Shown: positions 1 through 8,674, counted from the stretch's first letter. The stretch: 64,000 bases of DNA from Kitasatospora azatica KCTC 9699 (GCF_000744785.1 NZ_JQMO01000003.1:3596001-3660000), one strand, 5' to 3'. Notes: generated by a model not told the origin, from the letters alone. Program-made: numbers and translations.

Positions 1-1451
1 GAGCCCACACCGCTGTTCTCGTTCCCGTTGGGCAGGCTCACATTGCCGACCAGGGTGCGCAGGTCGAGGTCGGCCGCGACGTTCGGTGGCAGCATCACGT
101 GCACATCGCCGGTGCCCAGCTTGACCGTTGTGCCGACGGTGGAGCCGGCCGGGTCGACCGCCCGCAGGTCGAGGTTGAGGTCGCCGACGCCGAGCACGTA
201 CTCGTGCTGCACCGCGGCCGCGCCGGCCGGGGCGAAGGTGCGGTCGCCGATCGCGTTGTTGTGCACCTGGGCGGAGCTGCCGAGACCCGCCAGGGCCAGC
301 GTCAGGACCAGCGCGGGAAGCGCCAGCACCCGGGCCCGGCCGACCTTGGCGCCGAGCAGGATGGTCAGGCCGAGCACCAGCAGGCCGGTGGCCAACACGG
401 TGGAGAGCAGCACGGTGGTCGACTGGCCGTGCACATTGGCCGACCAGACCGCCCAGGAGGCGCCGGCCGCGGCCAGCAGTCCGAGCGGGGCCAGCGCGGA
501 GCGCGACCGGCGCTCGCGGCGGGCCGGAGCCGGGGCGGGGCGGGCCGGGTCGGGGCGGGTCGGTGGGGTGTCCTTGCGCAGCGGGTCGCCCTCGGGCAGG
601 TCGGCGCGCTGCCACCAGGCCTGGGCGGGGGTGCCCGGCGGCGGGGTGGCGCCGTACGGGTTGCGCTCGGGGTGGCGCGGGTCCCAGAGGTAGCCGGTGC
701 GGCTCGGCGGCGTGTCGGCCGGGGCGTCCTTGCTCAGGTCGACCCCGGCCCGCATCTCGGTCTTGTGGCCGTGCCACTGCTCCCTGCGGTCGTCCCACTC
801 GGCCTTGCGGGCGGACCACTCCTCGTGCATCCCGGCCTTGCGGGCGGTCCACTCGGCGTGGAAGTCCTGCCGCCAGGTCTTCCAGTCCGCCAGCGGCGAG
901 GCCGCGCCCAGACCAGCCGCGCCCGGACCGGCCCCGGCCGTGCCCGCGGTCGGTCGGTCGTAGGGACCGCCCGGGCGCGGCGCGGTGCCCATGCCCCGGG
1001 CCCGGCGGCGCCGCTCCGGGTCGTGCCGGACCGCGAAGAAGACCAGCGCGCCGAGCAGCAGCAGCGGGGAGATCGAGTCACCGCTGTCCATCCAGGAGAA
1101 GAAGACCCCGGTGCCGATCACGGTGAGCAGTACCGCGCCGATCGACTGTCCGTCGACCCGCCCGGTCAGCACCCGCTGCAGCTCGGTCCGCCCGTGCTTG
1201 CCGTCGGGGTGCTCGGTCGGCACGATCAGCCAGGCCAGCCCGTACAGGAACAGCCCGAGCCCGCCGGTCAGGCAGAGCACCGCGGTCACCACCCGGAAGA
1301 CCACCGGGTCGATGTCCAGGTGCCGTCCGAGCCCGCCGCACACCCCGGCCACCACGCGATGGTCCTCGCTGCGGGTGAGCGGCGGGCGGGCGTCCGCCGG
1401 TTGCTCCTGGACGCCCGGATCAGTGGGCACCGTGCTCTGCTCCTCGGTCAT
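1..1451 (-). CDS. PspC domain membrane protein (C-terminus cut by window edge)
   Basis: The frame opens at ATG 1449-1451 and runs off the left edge without a stop, so the C-terminus is missing. Near residues 24-75 lies a PspC domain (a basic VCGGLGRHLDIDP segment followed by a hydrophobic helix ending GLAWLIVP), then another membrane segment, a long charged and proline-rich linker, and two or more further hydrophobic helices. The visible end (VHNNAIGDRTF, then alternating beta-like segments) resembles the LiaF/DUF1707-like cell-wall-stress sensor tail. PspC proteins belong to the phage-shock or envelope-stress response. It points away from a PspC sensor kinase and LuxR regulator encoded 1.9 kb to the right, and both genes carry the same 11-base upstream element. 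The PspC identity is certain. A role in envelope-stress sensing with the neighbouring two-component system is inferred. Confidence 0.85.
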   Translation of the reverse strand, partial: MTEEQSTVPTDPGVQEQPADARPPLTRSEDHRVVAGVCGGLGRHLDIDPVVFRVVTAVLCLTGGLGLFLYGLAWLIVPTEHPDGKHGRTELQRVLTGRVDGQSIGAVLLTVIGTGVFFSWMDSGDSISPLLLLGALVFFAVRHDPERRRRARGMGTAPRPGGPYDRPTAGTAGAGPGAAGLGAASPLADWKTWRQDFHAEWTARKAGMHEEWSARKAEWDDRREQWHGHKTEMRAGVDLSKDAPADTPPSRTGYLWDPRHPERNPYGATPPPGTPAQAWWQRADLPEGDPLRKDTPPTRPDPARPAPAPARRERRSRSALAPLGLLAAAGASWAVWSANVHGQSTTVLLSTVLATGLLVLGLTILLGAKVGRARVLALPALVLTLALAGLGSSAQVHNNAIGDRTFAPAGAAAVQHEYVLGVGDLNLDLRAVDPAGSTVGTTVKLGTGDVHVMLPPNVAADLDLRTLVGNVSLPNGNENSGVG

Positions 1452-1503
1452 GTCCCTATCCTGCGGGCTGCCGAGGCCGAGCGGGACCGGGATCGGCCCG
1501 GTG

Positions 1504-1552
1504 CGGACCCTGATCTCTCCCTGAGAGGGGCTCAGGGTGGAAGGGATCAGGG
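1504..1552. promoter_or_regulatory. Nested inverted repeats upstream of the PspC gene
   Basis: Two nested palindromes lie 53-101 bases upstream of the PspC start: ACCCTGATC (1508-1516) with GATCAGGGT (1544-1552), enclosing CCCTGAG (1519-1525) with CTCAGGG (1531-1537). The 11-mer CGGACCCTGAT at 1504-1514 recurs at 3282-3292 just before the PspC sensor kinase. This is a candidate operator for the neighbouring LuxR-type regulator. The repeats are read directly; the regulator is inferred. Confidence 0.45.
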
Positions 1553-1586
1553 TGCACCAGCCGGTCCCGCTGCGCAGCCGACGTCG

Positions 1587-3137
1587 CTACTGCTCCGAGA
1601 CGGTGCCGGTGGCCACCTGGCCCAGGCCGAGCCAGCCGCCACCGCCGTCGCCGCCGTGGTTGAGGAAGAGGTTCACCGCACCGGTGGGGGTGACCTGGAG
1701 GTAGTCGGCCTTGCGATCGCCGTCGAAGTCGGCGAGGCGGACCTGGTTCTGGTCGCTGGTCTGGCCGGTGGCGACCTGGCCCAGGTTCTGCCAGCCGCCG
1801 CCGGTGTCGCCGCCGCGGTTCAGGAAGACGTGGACCGAGCCGTCGGGGTTGATGACGGTGTAGTCGGCGCGGCCGTCGCCGTCGAAGTCGGCGAAGCGGA
1901 CCCGGGTGCGGTCACCGGTCTGGCCGGTGGCGACCTGGCCGAGGTTCTGCCAGCCGCCGTGACCGTCGCCGCCGTTGTTCTGGAAGACGTCCACCGAGCC
2001 GTCGTCGTTCAGCAGGATGTAGTCGGCCTTGCCGTCCCTGGTGAAGTCGGCGAAGCGGACCCGGTCGGCGTTGTTGGTCAGGCCGGTGGCGACCTGGCCG
2101 AGGTCCTGCCAGCCGCCGCCGGTGTCGCCGCCGCGGTTCAGGAAGACGTGGACCGAGCCGTCGGGGTTGACGAAGATGTAGTCGGCCTTGCCGTCCCCGT
2201 CGAAGTCGGCGAACCGGACCCGGCTGCGGTCGCGGTCCAGGCCGGTGGCCACCTTGCCGGCGTACTGCCAGCCGGGGTGCCCGGGGGTGTCGCCGCCCTT
2301 GTTGAGGTAGACCTCCACCGAGCCGTCGTCGTTGACCACCAGGTAGTCGGCCTTGCCGTCGCCGTCCCAGTCGGCCCAGCGGACCCTGCTGCTGACCTCG
2401 GGGGCGCTGCCCGGGTTCGGGCTGTTGCCGGGGACCCAGCCGTCGCTGAAGGCCTGGTCGAGGCCGGTGAAGTAGGTCTGCGCCATCCGCGCGTAGCCGG
2501 CGTCGTTGGGGTGCAGGCTGTCGTGGAACTGGTCGGAGGTCAGCGCGGGCGCGTCGAGGAAGCTGAGGTGGCGCCCCGCCTGCTGCTCGACCGCCGGTAG
2601 CTGCCTGGCCAGGTCGTTGTACTGCTGCACCTGGGTCTGCAGGTTCGCGGTGGTCGGGATCAGGCCCTGGAGGACCACGGCGATGCCCGGCCGGTCGGCG
2701 AAGATCCGCTCGACCAAGGTCTTCAGCTGGGCCTCGGCCTGCACCGGGTCCGCGCCGCGGTTGAGGTCGTTGATCCCGATGTGCAGCAGCACGACGTCCG
2801 GACGCTGCAGGCCCAGCCAGCTGTCGACACCGCCGGCGATGTCGTTGATCCGCCAGCCGCTGTGGCCCTCGTGGTCCGCGTCGGGGCCCGGGCCGTTCAG
2901 CTGCGAACCGACGAAGTCCATGCTGTACCGGGACTGGCCGGCCACCTGGTTCCACAGCGGGAGCCGGTAGCCGCCGCCGCTCTCGCTGTAGGCCCCCATG
3001 GTGATCGAGTCGCCGAGGGGCATCACCCGCAGGACCGGTGGTGTGGTGGCGGCCGCGGCGGCGCCACCACCGAGGACCGGCGCACCGGCCGCCGCGCCGA
3101 TCAGCGCGGCCACAGTGAGCGGGATGAGCCTTTTCAC
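1587..3137 (-). CDS. Secreted SGNH/GDSL hydrolase with five C-terminal FG-GAP (VCBS) repeats
   Basis: The first 30 residues form a signal peptide (basic KR, hydrophobic core, then an alanine run). An SGNH-hydrolase domain follows: block I GDSITMG with the nucleophile Ser at about 44, block III GIND, and block V in HDSLHPNDAGY with the catalytic Asp and His. Members of this family are esterases or lipases, often acting on polysaccharide esters; the substrate is not predictable here. The C-terminal half contains five repeats of about 50 residues, each opening with a calcium-loop-like motif such as RFADFDGDGKADY and closing with LGQVATG, as in FG-GAP beta-propeller blades. I chose GTG 3135-3137 over more upstream ATGs because GGAG lies 8 bases before it and the signal peptide then begins VKRLIPL. 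The gene sits between two PspC genes but shows no obvious link to them. Repeats two and four are nearly identical in DNA. Confidence 0.9.
   Translation of the reverse strand: MKRLIPLTVAALIGAAAGAPVLGGGAAAAATTPPVLRVMPLGDSITMGAYSESGGGYRLPLWNQVAGQSRYSMDFVGSQLNGPGPDADHEGHSGWRINDIAGGVDSWLGLQRPDVVLLHIGINDLNRGADPVQAEAQLKTLVERIFADRPGIAVVLQGLIPTTANLQTQVQQYNDLARQLPAVEQQAGRHLSFLDAPALTSDQFHDSLHPNDAGYARMAQTYFTGLDQAFSDGWVPGNSPNPGSAPEVSSRVRWADWDGDGKADYLVVNDDGSVEVYLNKGGDTPGHPGWQYAGKVATGLDRDRSRVRFADFDGDGKADYIFVNPDGSVHVFLNRGGDTGGGWQDLGQVATGLTNNADRVRFADFTRDGKADYILLNDDGSVDVFQNNGGDGHGGWQNLGQVATGQTGDRTRVRFADFDGDGRADYTVINPDGSVHVFLNRGGDTGGGWQNLGQVATGQTSDQNQVRLADFDGDRKADYLQVTPTGAVNLFLNHGGDGGGGWLGLGQVATGTVSEQ
1596..2390 (-). 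repeat. Five tandem repeats of about 150 bases inside the SGNH hydrolase gene
   Basis: Five in-frame copies encode the FG-GAP blades. Each copy contains a variant of GGCGACGG followed by an AAGGCCGACTA-type stretch. The second and fourth copies are nearly identical over most of their length, which suggests recent duplication or gene conversion, and blade number may vary between strains. Confidence 0.8.
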
Positions 3138-3281
3138 GAGGTTTTCTCCGTACATGTGATGACAATTCGTCAGGACGGTGTGCTCGCACACCAGGTCGAT
3201 CCTGGCGCAGCCCTACGACACCGCCGCGCGCGGGGCCCCCGGTGGCGGTCTTCGCCGCCTCGGTCGTCAGCACCTAGGGGC

Positions 3282-3292
3282 CGGACCCTGAT
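3282..3292 (+). promoter_or_regulatory. CGGACCCTGAT element upstream of the PspC kinase operon
   Basis: This 11-base string lies 20 bases before the GTG start of the sensor kinase. It is identical to 1504-1514 upstream of the divergent PspC gene. A shared operator for the LuxR-type regulator at 4793 is plausible but untested. Confidence 0.35.
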
Positions 3293-3312
3293 GCATTCGG
3301 ACCCGCCGTCGT

Positions 3313-4800
3313 GTGACCATCGGTGGCGTGGCAGCCCCCGGTACCGATCCGACCCCCAGTACGCCCGCCCCCGACGGCCCCGCCCCCGACAGCCCGGTGG
3401 CCCCGGGCACCGAGCCGACCCCGGCGGCGGGCCGGCCGCCGTACCGCAAGCTCTACCGCAGCCCGCACTCGCGGATGCTGGGCGGGGTGGCGCACGGGCT
3501 GGCGGTGCATCTGGGGCTGCCGGTGACCTGGGTGCGGGCCGCGTTCGTGCTGCTCTTCTTCACCAACGGGATCGGGGTGCTGCTGTACGCGGCGTTCTGG
3601 TTCGTGGTGCCGATCGGGATCGGCGAGCCGGCGCTGGGCAGCGACTATGTCTGGGCGAACGGCCAGTTCGTCCCGGCCGGCGCCTCCGGCATCTCGCCCG
3701 ACCCGCTGCGCAAGGGCCGGCGCGGGCGGCTCGGCCGGCTGCGGGACCTGCTGCAGGGCACCTTCCAGGGCGAGCCGGTGATCGTCGAGAACACCCCGCC
3801 CGGCAGCTCGCCCGGCGCCACCAGCCGGCAGAACGTCGGGCAGCTGGCCGCGCTGCTGATGCTGGTGATCGGCGTGATGGCGCTGCTGAACGCGTTGGGC
3901 CTGCAGTCCTCGAAGCCCTACGTCTGGCCGCTGCTGGCCATCGGTGTGGGTGTCGCGCTGGTCTGGCGGCAGGCCGACGACTCGCGCTGGCAGCGCTGGT
4001 TCGGCCTCGAGGGCGGCGGCAAGCGGCGGGTGGCCTTCGTCCGGGTCGGCGCCGGCGTGCTGCTGGTCACGGTCGGCATCATCGGCTTCCTGGTGCTGCA
4101 GGGCGCCGGCTCCACGCTGGCCTCGGTGGTCGAGGCCTCGCTCGCGGTGCTGGCCGGGGTGCTGGTGCTGACCGGCCCCTACGCGCTGCGGATGTGGCAG
4201 GACCTCGGCGCCGAGCGCACCGCCCGGATCCGGGCCCAGGAGCGGGCCGAGATCGCCGCGCACATCCACGACTCGGTCCTGCACACGCTGACCCTGATCC
4301 AGCGTCGGGCCGAGGACCCCAAGGAGGTGCAGCGCCTGGCCCGGGCCCAGGAACGCGAACTGCGGCTGTGGCTCTACCGTCCGGAGGCCGCCGCCGAGGC
4401 CGCTCCCGATACGCTGGCCGAGCGGATCCGCGAGGTGGTCGCCGAGGTCGAGGACCGGCACGGCGTGCCGATCGAGCTGGTCTGCGTCGGGGACTGCCCG
4501 ATGGACGAGAAGATCGCCGCACAGATGCAGGCCGCGCGGGAGGCGATGGTCAACGCCGCCAAGTACGGTGGCGGGGGACCGGTGCAGGTCTACGCCGAGG
4601 TGGAGGGGAGGACGGTGCTGGTGTTCGTGCGCGACCACGGCCCGGGCTTCGATCCCGACTCCGTGCCCGAGGACCGGATGGGTGTCCGGGAGTCGATCAT
4701 CGGCCGGATGAAGCGCAACGGCGGCACCGCCCGGGTGCGCCCGGCGCCGGACGGCGGCACCGAGGTCGAGCTGGAGATGGAGAGAGCTGCTGATGACTGA
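3313..4800 (+). CDS. PspC-domain sensor histidine kinase
   Basis: This 495-residue membrane histidine kinase has, in order: a proline-rich N-terminus (1-45), a PspC domain at about 46-105 (RSPHSRMLGGVAHGLAVHLG and a membrane helix), three or four further hydrophobic segments (about 177-218 and 242-290), a HisKA_3-like dimerisation helix with the likely phospho-acceptor His319 in HIHD, and a HATPase domain with an N-box (REAMVNAAKY) and a G-box (DHGPGFDPDS). It should phosphorylate the LuxR-type regulator encoded next: that gene starts inside the last codons of this one (8-base overlap), so translation is probably coupled. GTG 3313 is the first possible start in frame; GTG 3328 is an alternative. 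PspC-linked kinases of this type are thought to respond to membrane or envelope stress. The kinase call is firm; the signal is inferred. Confidence 0.93.
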   Translation: MTIGGVAAPGTDPTPSTPAPDGPAPDSPVAPGTEPTPAAGRPPYRKLYRSPHSRMLGGVAHGLAVHLGLPVTWVRAAFVLLFFTNGIGVLLYAAFWFVVPIGIGEPALGSDYVWANGQFVPAGASGISPDPLRKGRRGRLGRLRDLLQGTFQGEPVIVENTPPGSSPGATSRQNVGQLAALLMLVIGVMALLNALGLQSSKPYVWPLLAIGVGVALVWRQADDSRWQRWFGLEGGGKRRVAFVRVGAGVLLVTVGIIGFLVLQGAGSTLASVVEASLAVLAGVLVLTGPYALRMWQDLGAERTARIRAQERAEIAAHIHDSVLHTLTLIQRRAEDPKEVQRLARAQERELRLWLYRPEAAAEAAPDTLAERIREVVAEVEDRHGVPIELVCVGDCPMDEKIAAQMQAAREAMVNAAKYGGGGPVQVYAEVEGRTVLVFVRDHGPGFDPDSVPEDRMGVRESIIGRMKRNGGTARVRPAPDGGTEVELEMERAADD

Positions 4801-5518
4801 GTCGACGTCACCTGAGAGCACATCAGGGCCCATGGGGGTCCCCCCGGCCGAAGGCCGGGGGAGGGTGGCGCGGGTGGTCCTGGTCGACGACCACCGGATG
4901 TTCCGCACCGGAGTCCGGGCCGAGATCGGCCGCACCGAGACCACCGGGATCGACGTGGTGGGCGAGGCCGACGACGTCGAGTCCGCGGTCCGGGTGGTCG
5001 CCGAGACCCGACCCGACGTGGTGCTGCTCGACGTCCACCTGCCCGGCGGCGGCGGCGTCGAGGTGCTGCGCCGGTCCACCGCGGTGATGGGCGAGCCCGG
5101 CGGCGTGAAGTTCCTGGCCCTGTCGGTCTCCGACGCCGCCGAGGACGTGATCGGCGTGATCCGCGGTGGCGCCCGCGGCTACGTCACCAAGACCATCACC
5201 GGCACCGACCTGGTCAACGCGATCTTCCGGATCTCAGACGGCGACGCCGTCTTCTCGCCGCGGCTGGCCGGCTTCGTGCTGGACGCCTTCGCCGCCACCG
5301 ACACCCCGCCGGTCGACGAGGACCTCGACCGCCTCACCCAGCGCGAGCGCGAGGTGCTGCGACTGATCGCCCGCGGCTACGCCTACAAGGAGATCGCCAA
5401 GCAGCTCTTCATCTCGGTGAAGACGGTGGAGAGCCACGTCTCCGCGGTGCTGCGCAAGCTCCAGCTGAGCAACCGCCACGAGCTGACCCGCTGGGCGACG
5501 GCCCGCCGCCTGGTCTGA
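4793..5518 (+). CDS. LuxR/NarL-family response regulator
   Basis: A 241-residue response regulator. The receiver domain has acidic residues at Asp32-Asp33 (LVDDH), phospho-acceptor Asp80 (VVLLDVHLP) and the conserved Lys133 (GYVTKT). A LuxR helix-turn-helix follows at about 178-230 (LTQREREVLRLIARG, then SVKTVESHVSAVLRKL). It overlaps the PspC kinase gene and is its probable partner. The first 24 residues are unlike a receiver domain and are encoded partly by a GC-rich palindrome (4841-4861). A GTG at 4865, preceded by a GGGGGAGG run, would remove them, but the operon overlap favours ATG 4793. No strong promoter is seen in front, which fits cotranscription with the kinase. Confidence 0.95.
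   Translation: MTESTSPESTSGPMGVPPAEGRGRVARVVLVDDHRMFRTGVRAEIGRTETTGIDVVGEADDVESAVRVVAETRPDVVLLDVHLPGGGGVEVLRRSTAVMGEPGGVKFLALSVSDAAEDVIGVIRGGARGYVTKTITGTDLVNAIFRISDGDAVFSPRLAGFVLDAFAATDTPPVDEDLDRLTQREREVLRLIARGYAYKEIAKQLFISVKTVESHVSAVLRKLQLSNRHELTRWATARRLV
4841..4861. repeat. GC-rich palindrome of intergenic-repeat type inside a coding N-terminus
   Basis: CCCCCGGCC and GGCCGGGGG flank the loop GAA, with a GGGGGT run just before. It resembles the short hairpin repeats scattered in Streptomyces intergenic regions, but here it lies within the first 24 codons of the response regulator, where it encodes a Pro/Gly-rich stretch. Confidence 0.6.
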
Positions 5519-5561
5519 GACGCCCGGTCCGAGACGGCTGGTCCGAGACCCGCCCGGCACG

Positions 5562-5601
5562 TGAAGGGGCCCGCCCGGTCTGCACCGGGCGGGCCCCTTC
5601 A
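5562..5601. terminator. Bidirectional terminator hairpin
   Basis: A perfect 18-base stem (5562-5579 with 5584-5601, starting TGAAGGGGCC) closes on the loop CTGC. It lies between the convergent response-regulator and acyltransferase genes, so it can serve both. The A/T-rich outer pairs give a short T run in each direction. Confidence 0.85.
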
Positions 5602-5620
5602 GCTGTTCCTGCGCGCTCTG

Positions 5621-6997
5621 CTAGCTGCCCGCGGCCGGGCCGGGGGCCGGTTCCGGGGTGGCGGCGACGGTCGCGGCGACCGGAGCGGTCCTGGCGGTGC
5701 GGCGGTCGAGGGCCTTGGCGACCTTCTTGCCGATCTTCTGGCCGGGCATCTCGATCAGCTTGTAGGTGAGCTGGCTGACGATCAGGACGGCCGCGATGAA
5801 GAAGGCGGGGAGCAGCCAGCGGCCGGCTCCGGTGGCGGGGAAGGTGACCACCTTGTCCTTGAACCACCAGGTGCCCCAGAGCACCGGGATGTGCACCACG
5901 TAGACCGAGTAGCTGATCGCGCCGAGCCAGGTGAGCACCCGCGGCCAGCGGCGGTTGCGCAGCAGCATGCCGAGGCCGAAGACGGCCCAGGCGGTGATGT
6001 AGGGGATCGAGAAGCCGTACCAGGAGGAGGTCCAGGTCCGGTCGAAGGCCTTGCCCTGGTTGTACATGTAGCCGGACAGGAAACCGGCGGCCAGCACGAA
6101 CAGGCAGCAGACCACACCCACCACGCGGTCGATCTGGCCCTTCTCGGCGCGGAAGATCGCGGTGCCGGCGAACATGGTGGCCAGGATCATCATGCTCTCG
6201 AAGAACATCGACCGGGCGTTGAAGAAGAGCAGCACCACGCCGAGGCCGCCGAGCACCATGGCGCCGATCCGGATCAGCTCCGGACGTCCGGTCAGCACGC
6301 TGACCAGGCCGGCGGCCAGCACCACGACGGTGGCCACGATGATGTGGTGGGTCGCGCTGGGCGCCACCCAGGGCAGCTTCGGGGTGATCATCTGCGGCGT
6401 CCACCAGGCGCCGAGCAGCAGCGCGAGGCCGGCGAAGAAGACCGAGATCGGGGCGCTGTTGCGGTGCCAGCCCTTGACGAACAGGGCGCTGACGAAGAAG
6501 TAGAAGACCATCTCGTAGCAGAGGGTCCACATCGCGCCGAGCGCGCTGGAGATGTTGGTCATCTCGTGCAGCAGCGTCAGGTTGGCCAGGTAGGCCCAGA
6601 ACGGCCGGTCGGTGACCTGGGTCGGCACCGCCGAGTAGTGCTTGGGCAGCAGCACCAGGGAGAGCGTGACGACGATGATCACCAGCGGGTAGATCCGGAA
6701 CAGCCGGCCGACCCAGAAGCCTCGGACATCACCGCGGCGCTCCAGCGAGGCCGGTACGATGTAGCCGCTGACCAGGAAGAACAGCATCACGGCGAAGATG
6801 CCGAGGTCGAAGTTCTTCTCGAAGTCCTCGCCCCAGGAGAACCACTTCACCAGCCCGAAGTGGTGGACCGCGACCAGCAGGGCGGCGATGCCGCGCAGGC
6901 CGTCGAGCCAGCCGAGGCGGGCTGCGGGCCGGTCTGGGCGGGCGCTCTTCGAGGTGCCGACGGCCCGGTCGGCGGACTGGTGTTCAATCACGGTCAC
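5621..6997 (-). CDS. Acyltransferase 3 family membrane protein
   Basis: A 458-residue polytopic membrane protein of the acyltransferase-3 family (OafA/NolL-like). It has the N-terminal WLDGLRGIAALLVAVHH motif (residues about 30-46, with the conserved Arg and His), the RLFRIYPL motif near 109, about ten hydrophobic segments, and the C-terminal ISYSVYVVH motif. The last 35 residues are a basic then Ala/Pro-rich tail. Family members transfer acetyl or other acyl groups to surface sugars, lipids or antibiotics; the substrate is unknown here. The gene is divergent from a run of membrane glycosyltransferases, so modification of a cell-surface glycan is a reasonable guess. The GTG start lies 6 bases after a TAGCCT -10 element, so the mRNA is probably leaderless. 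Confidence 0.9.
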   Translation of the reverse strand: MTVIEHQSADRAVGTSKSARPDRPAARLGWLDGLRGIAALLVAVHHFGLVKWFSWGEDFEKNFDLGIFAVMLFFLVSGYIVPASLERRGDVRGFWVGRLFRIYPLVIIVVTLSLVLLPKHYSAVPTQVTDRPFWAYLANLTLLHEMTNISSALGAMWTLCYEMVFYFFVSALFVKGWHRNSAPISVFFAGLALLLGAWWTPQMITPKLPWVAPSATHHIIVATVVVLAAGLVSVLTGRPELIRIGAMVLGGLGVVLLFFNARSMFFESMMILATMFAGTAIFRAEKGQIDRVVGVVCCLFVLAAGFLSGYMYNQGKAFDRTWTSSWYGFSIPYITAWAVFGLGMLLRNRRWPRVLTWLGAISYSVYVVHIPVLWGTWWFKDKVVTFPATGAGRWLLPAFFIAAVLIVSQLTYKLIEMPGQKIGKKVAKALDRRTARTAPVAATVAATPEPAPGPAAGS

Positions 6998-7302
6998 AGG
7001 GGGAGGCTAGCTTACCGGGGCTGTGCCCTGCATGGCGCGATCCGCGCCCGGGGGGCGCGTGCGGTCCCGGTTCACCCGCGGTGTTCGCCGCAGTGTTCGC
7101 GTGCGGTGTGTGCGTCTGCGGAGGACAGGTGAGACTTCCGGCCGGGCGGCGCCACATAATAGGGTCTTGACGGTTGCCGGGCAGTGGTCCGGTACACGCG
7201 CGTCGCGGCCGACCCCCGAGCACGAAGCTGCCCCGGTGTTCGGTCGCGTTGTTGTGCTTCCCCCGATCTTCCGCCCGCGACACCTGCAACTGACGGAGCA
7301 CG
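6998..7302. other. Divergent intergenic region, about 305 bases
   Basis: This region separates the leftward acyltransferase from the rightward GT87 gene. Apart from the TAGCCT element near 7004-7009 for the left gene, a TTGACG string at 7167-7172 could be a -35 for the right gene, but no convincing -10 follows at 16-18 bases. No small gene, RNA or strong repeat was recognised. Confidence 0.5.
7004..7009 (-). promoter_or_regulatory. -10 element of a likely leaderless acyltransferase transcript
   Basis: On the minus strand TAGCCT fits the actinomycete TAnnnT -10 consensus. It ends 6 bases before the GTG start, the spacing typical of leaderless mRNAs. No clear -35 was found. Confidence 0.5.
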
Positions 7303-8589
7303 ATGTCTGAGACCATCACGGAGACCCGGCCGGCGGCCGGCGATTCCACCGGTTCCTCGTCGGCAGGTGGTCGGCCCGCGCTGGTGTGGTGGAACCCGAC
7401 CAGCTGGCCGGGGCGGATCATCGCTCCGCTCGGCTACTGGGTCTCCACTCGACTGATCATGATCATGACAGTCTTCCAGACCCGTGAGAACTCCAACGGC
7501 GAGGTCCACAAGCTCTACCAGGCCTGGGCGCAGATCCTGCGGCACGGCTCCTACCCGATCGGGGACCCCACCTGGCAGTACCCGCCGGGGGCGGCCGGGG
7601 TGATCCTGGCGCCGCTGGCGGTGCCGGGCGTGAACTACGTCCAGGGCTTCGTGGTCGTGACGATAGTCGCCGACCTGGTCGTCATGGGGGCGCTGCTGCG
7701 CTACGGCAGCCGGCCGGGACGCTCGCTCGCCGGAGCCTGGGTCTGGCTGCTGACGCTGCCGCTGATGACCTACATCCCGTACGCGCGCTACGACGTGATC
7801 GTCACGCTCTTCGCGGTGCTGGCCCTGCTCTGGTTGCAGCGGCGCCCGTGGCTGGGCGGCGGGATGGCCGCGCTCGGCGCGATGATCAAGGTCTGGCCCG
7901 CCTTCGCGGTCTTCGGTGCGCCGCGCGGGCGCTCGCTGCGCTCGGCCGTGATCGGCTTCGTGGCCTCCGCCGTGGCCCTGGTGCTGATCGCCATGGCGCT
8001 CTTCAAGGGCTCCTTCGACTTCCTGAACGGCCAGGGCAACCGCGGCGTCGAGTTCGAGTCGCTGCCCGGCAGCATCCTGCTGCTGGCCCACCAGTTCGGC
8101 TACAAGGGCAACATCGCCTACCGCTACGGCTCGCTGGAGATCGTCGGCCCGCACGTGGAGACCATCGGCAAGGCGATGCTGGTGCTCAGCGTGCTCGGCT
8201 TCTGCTGGCTGCTGCTGTGGCGACTGCGGGCCCGGACCTTCTCCGACGCCACACCGGCGGACGCCGCGCTCGCCGTCGTGCTGGTCTTCATCACCACCAG
8301 TCGGGTGATCAGCCCGCAGTACCTCATCTGGGTGGCCGGCATCGGCGCGGTGTGTCTCAGCTTCAAGTCGACCACCCAGCGGCCCATCGTGGGTCTGCTG
8401 GTCCTCGCCACCGCGATGACCACGGTGGAGTTCCCGCTCTTCTGGCAGGACGTGATCGCCGGCAAGCCGGGCTTCGACACGCTGCTGGCTGCGCGCAACC
8501 TGATCCTTCTGGTAGCGACCGTGTGGTCCTGTGGCAGGCTGTGGCGGGCAACGGTGCCGCGCGGCCGCCGGCGAGGCATCTCGAAGTAG
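7303..8589 (+). CDS. DUF2029/GT87-like membrane glycosyltransferase
   Basis: A 428-residue polytopic protein with about nine to ten hydrophobic helices. A polar 25-residue N-terminus precedes the first helix (IIAPLGYWVSTRLIMIM). The WQYPPGA motif near residue 95, followed by a helix, and the MIKVWPAF motif near 190 are typical of the DUF2029/GT87 GT-C family, whose best-known members are polyprenyl-phosphomannose-dependent alpha-mannosyltransferases of actinobacteria. The last residues are strongly basic. It starts a rightward run of four membrane glycosyltransferase genes and probably shares a surface-glycan or glycolipid function with them. Donor and acceptor cannot be read from sequence. 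Confidence 0.82.
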   Translation: MSETITETRPAAGDSTGSSSAGGRPALVWWNPTSWPGRIIAPLGYWVSTRLIMIMTVFQTRENSNGEVHKLYQAWAQILRHGSYPIGDPTWQYPPGAAGVILAPLAVPGVNYVQGFVVVTIVADLVVMGALLRYGSRPGRSLAGAWVWLLTLPLMTYIPYARYDVIVTLFAVLALLWLQRRPWLGGGMAALGAMIKVWPAFAVFGAPRGRSLRSAVIGFVASAVALVLIAMALFKGSFDFLNGQGNRGVEFESLPGSILLLAHQFGYKGNIAYRYGSLEIVGPHVETIGKAMLVLSVLGFCWLLLWRLRARTFSDATPADAALAVVLVFITTSRVISPQYLIWVAGIGAVCLSFKSTTQRPIVGLLVLATAMTTVEFPLFWQDVIAGKPGFDTLLAARNLILLVATVWSCGRLWRATVPRGRRRGISK

Positions 8590-8674
8590 TACGGCCCCGG
8601 CCGTCCGTCATCAGATCGTGCCGCAGGGCTCGACCGCGATAATGAGGTGTTGTGTTCACTAGCAAGGGAGCCGG

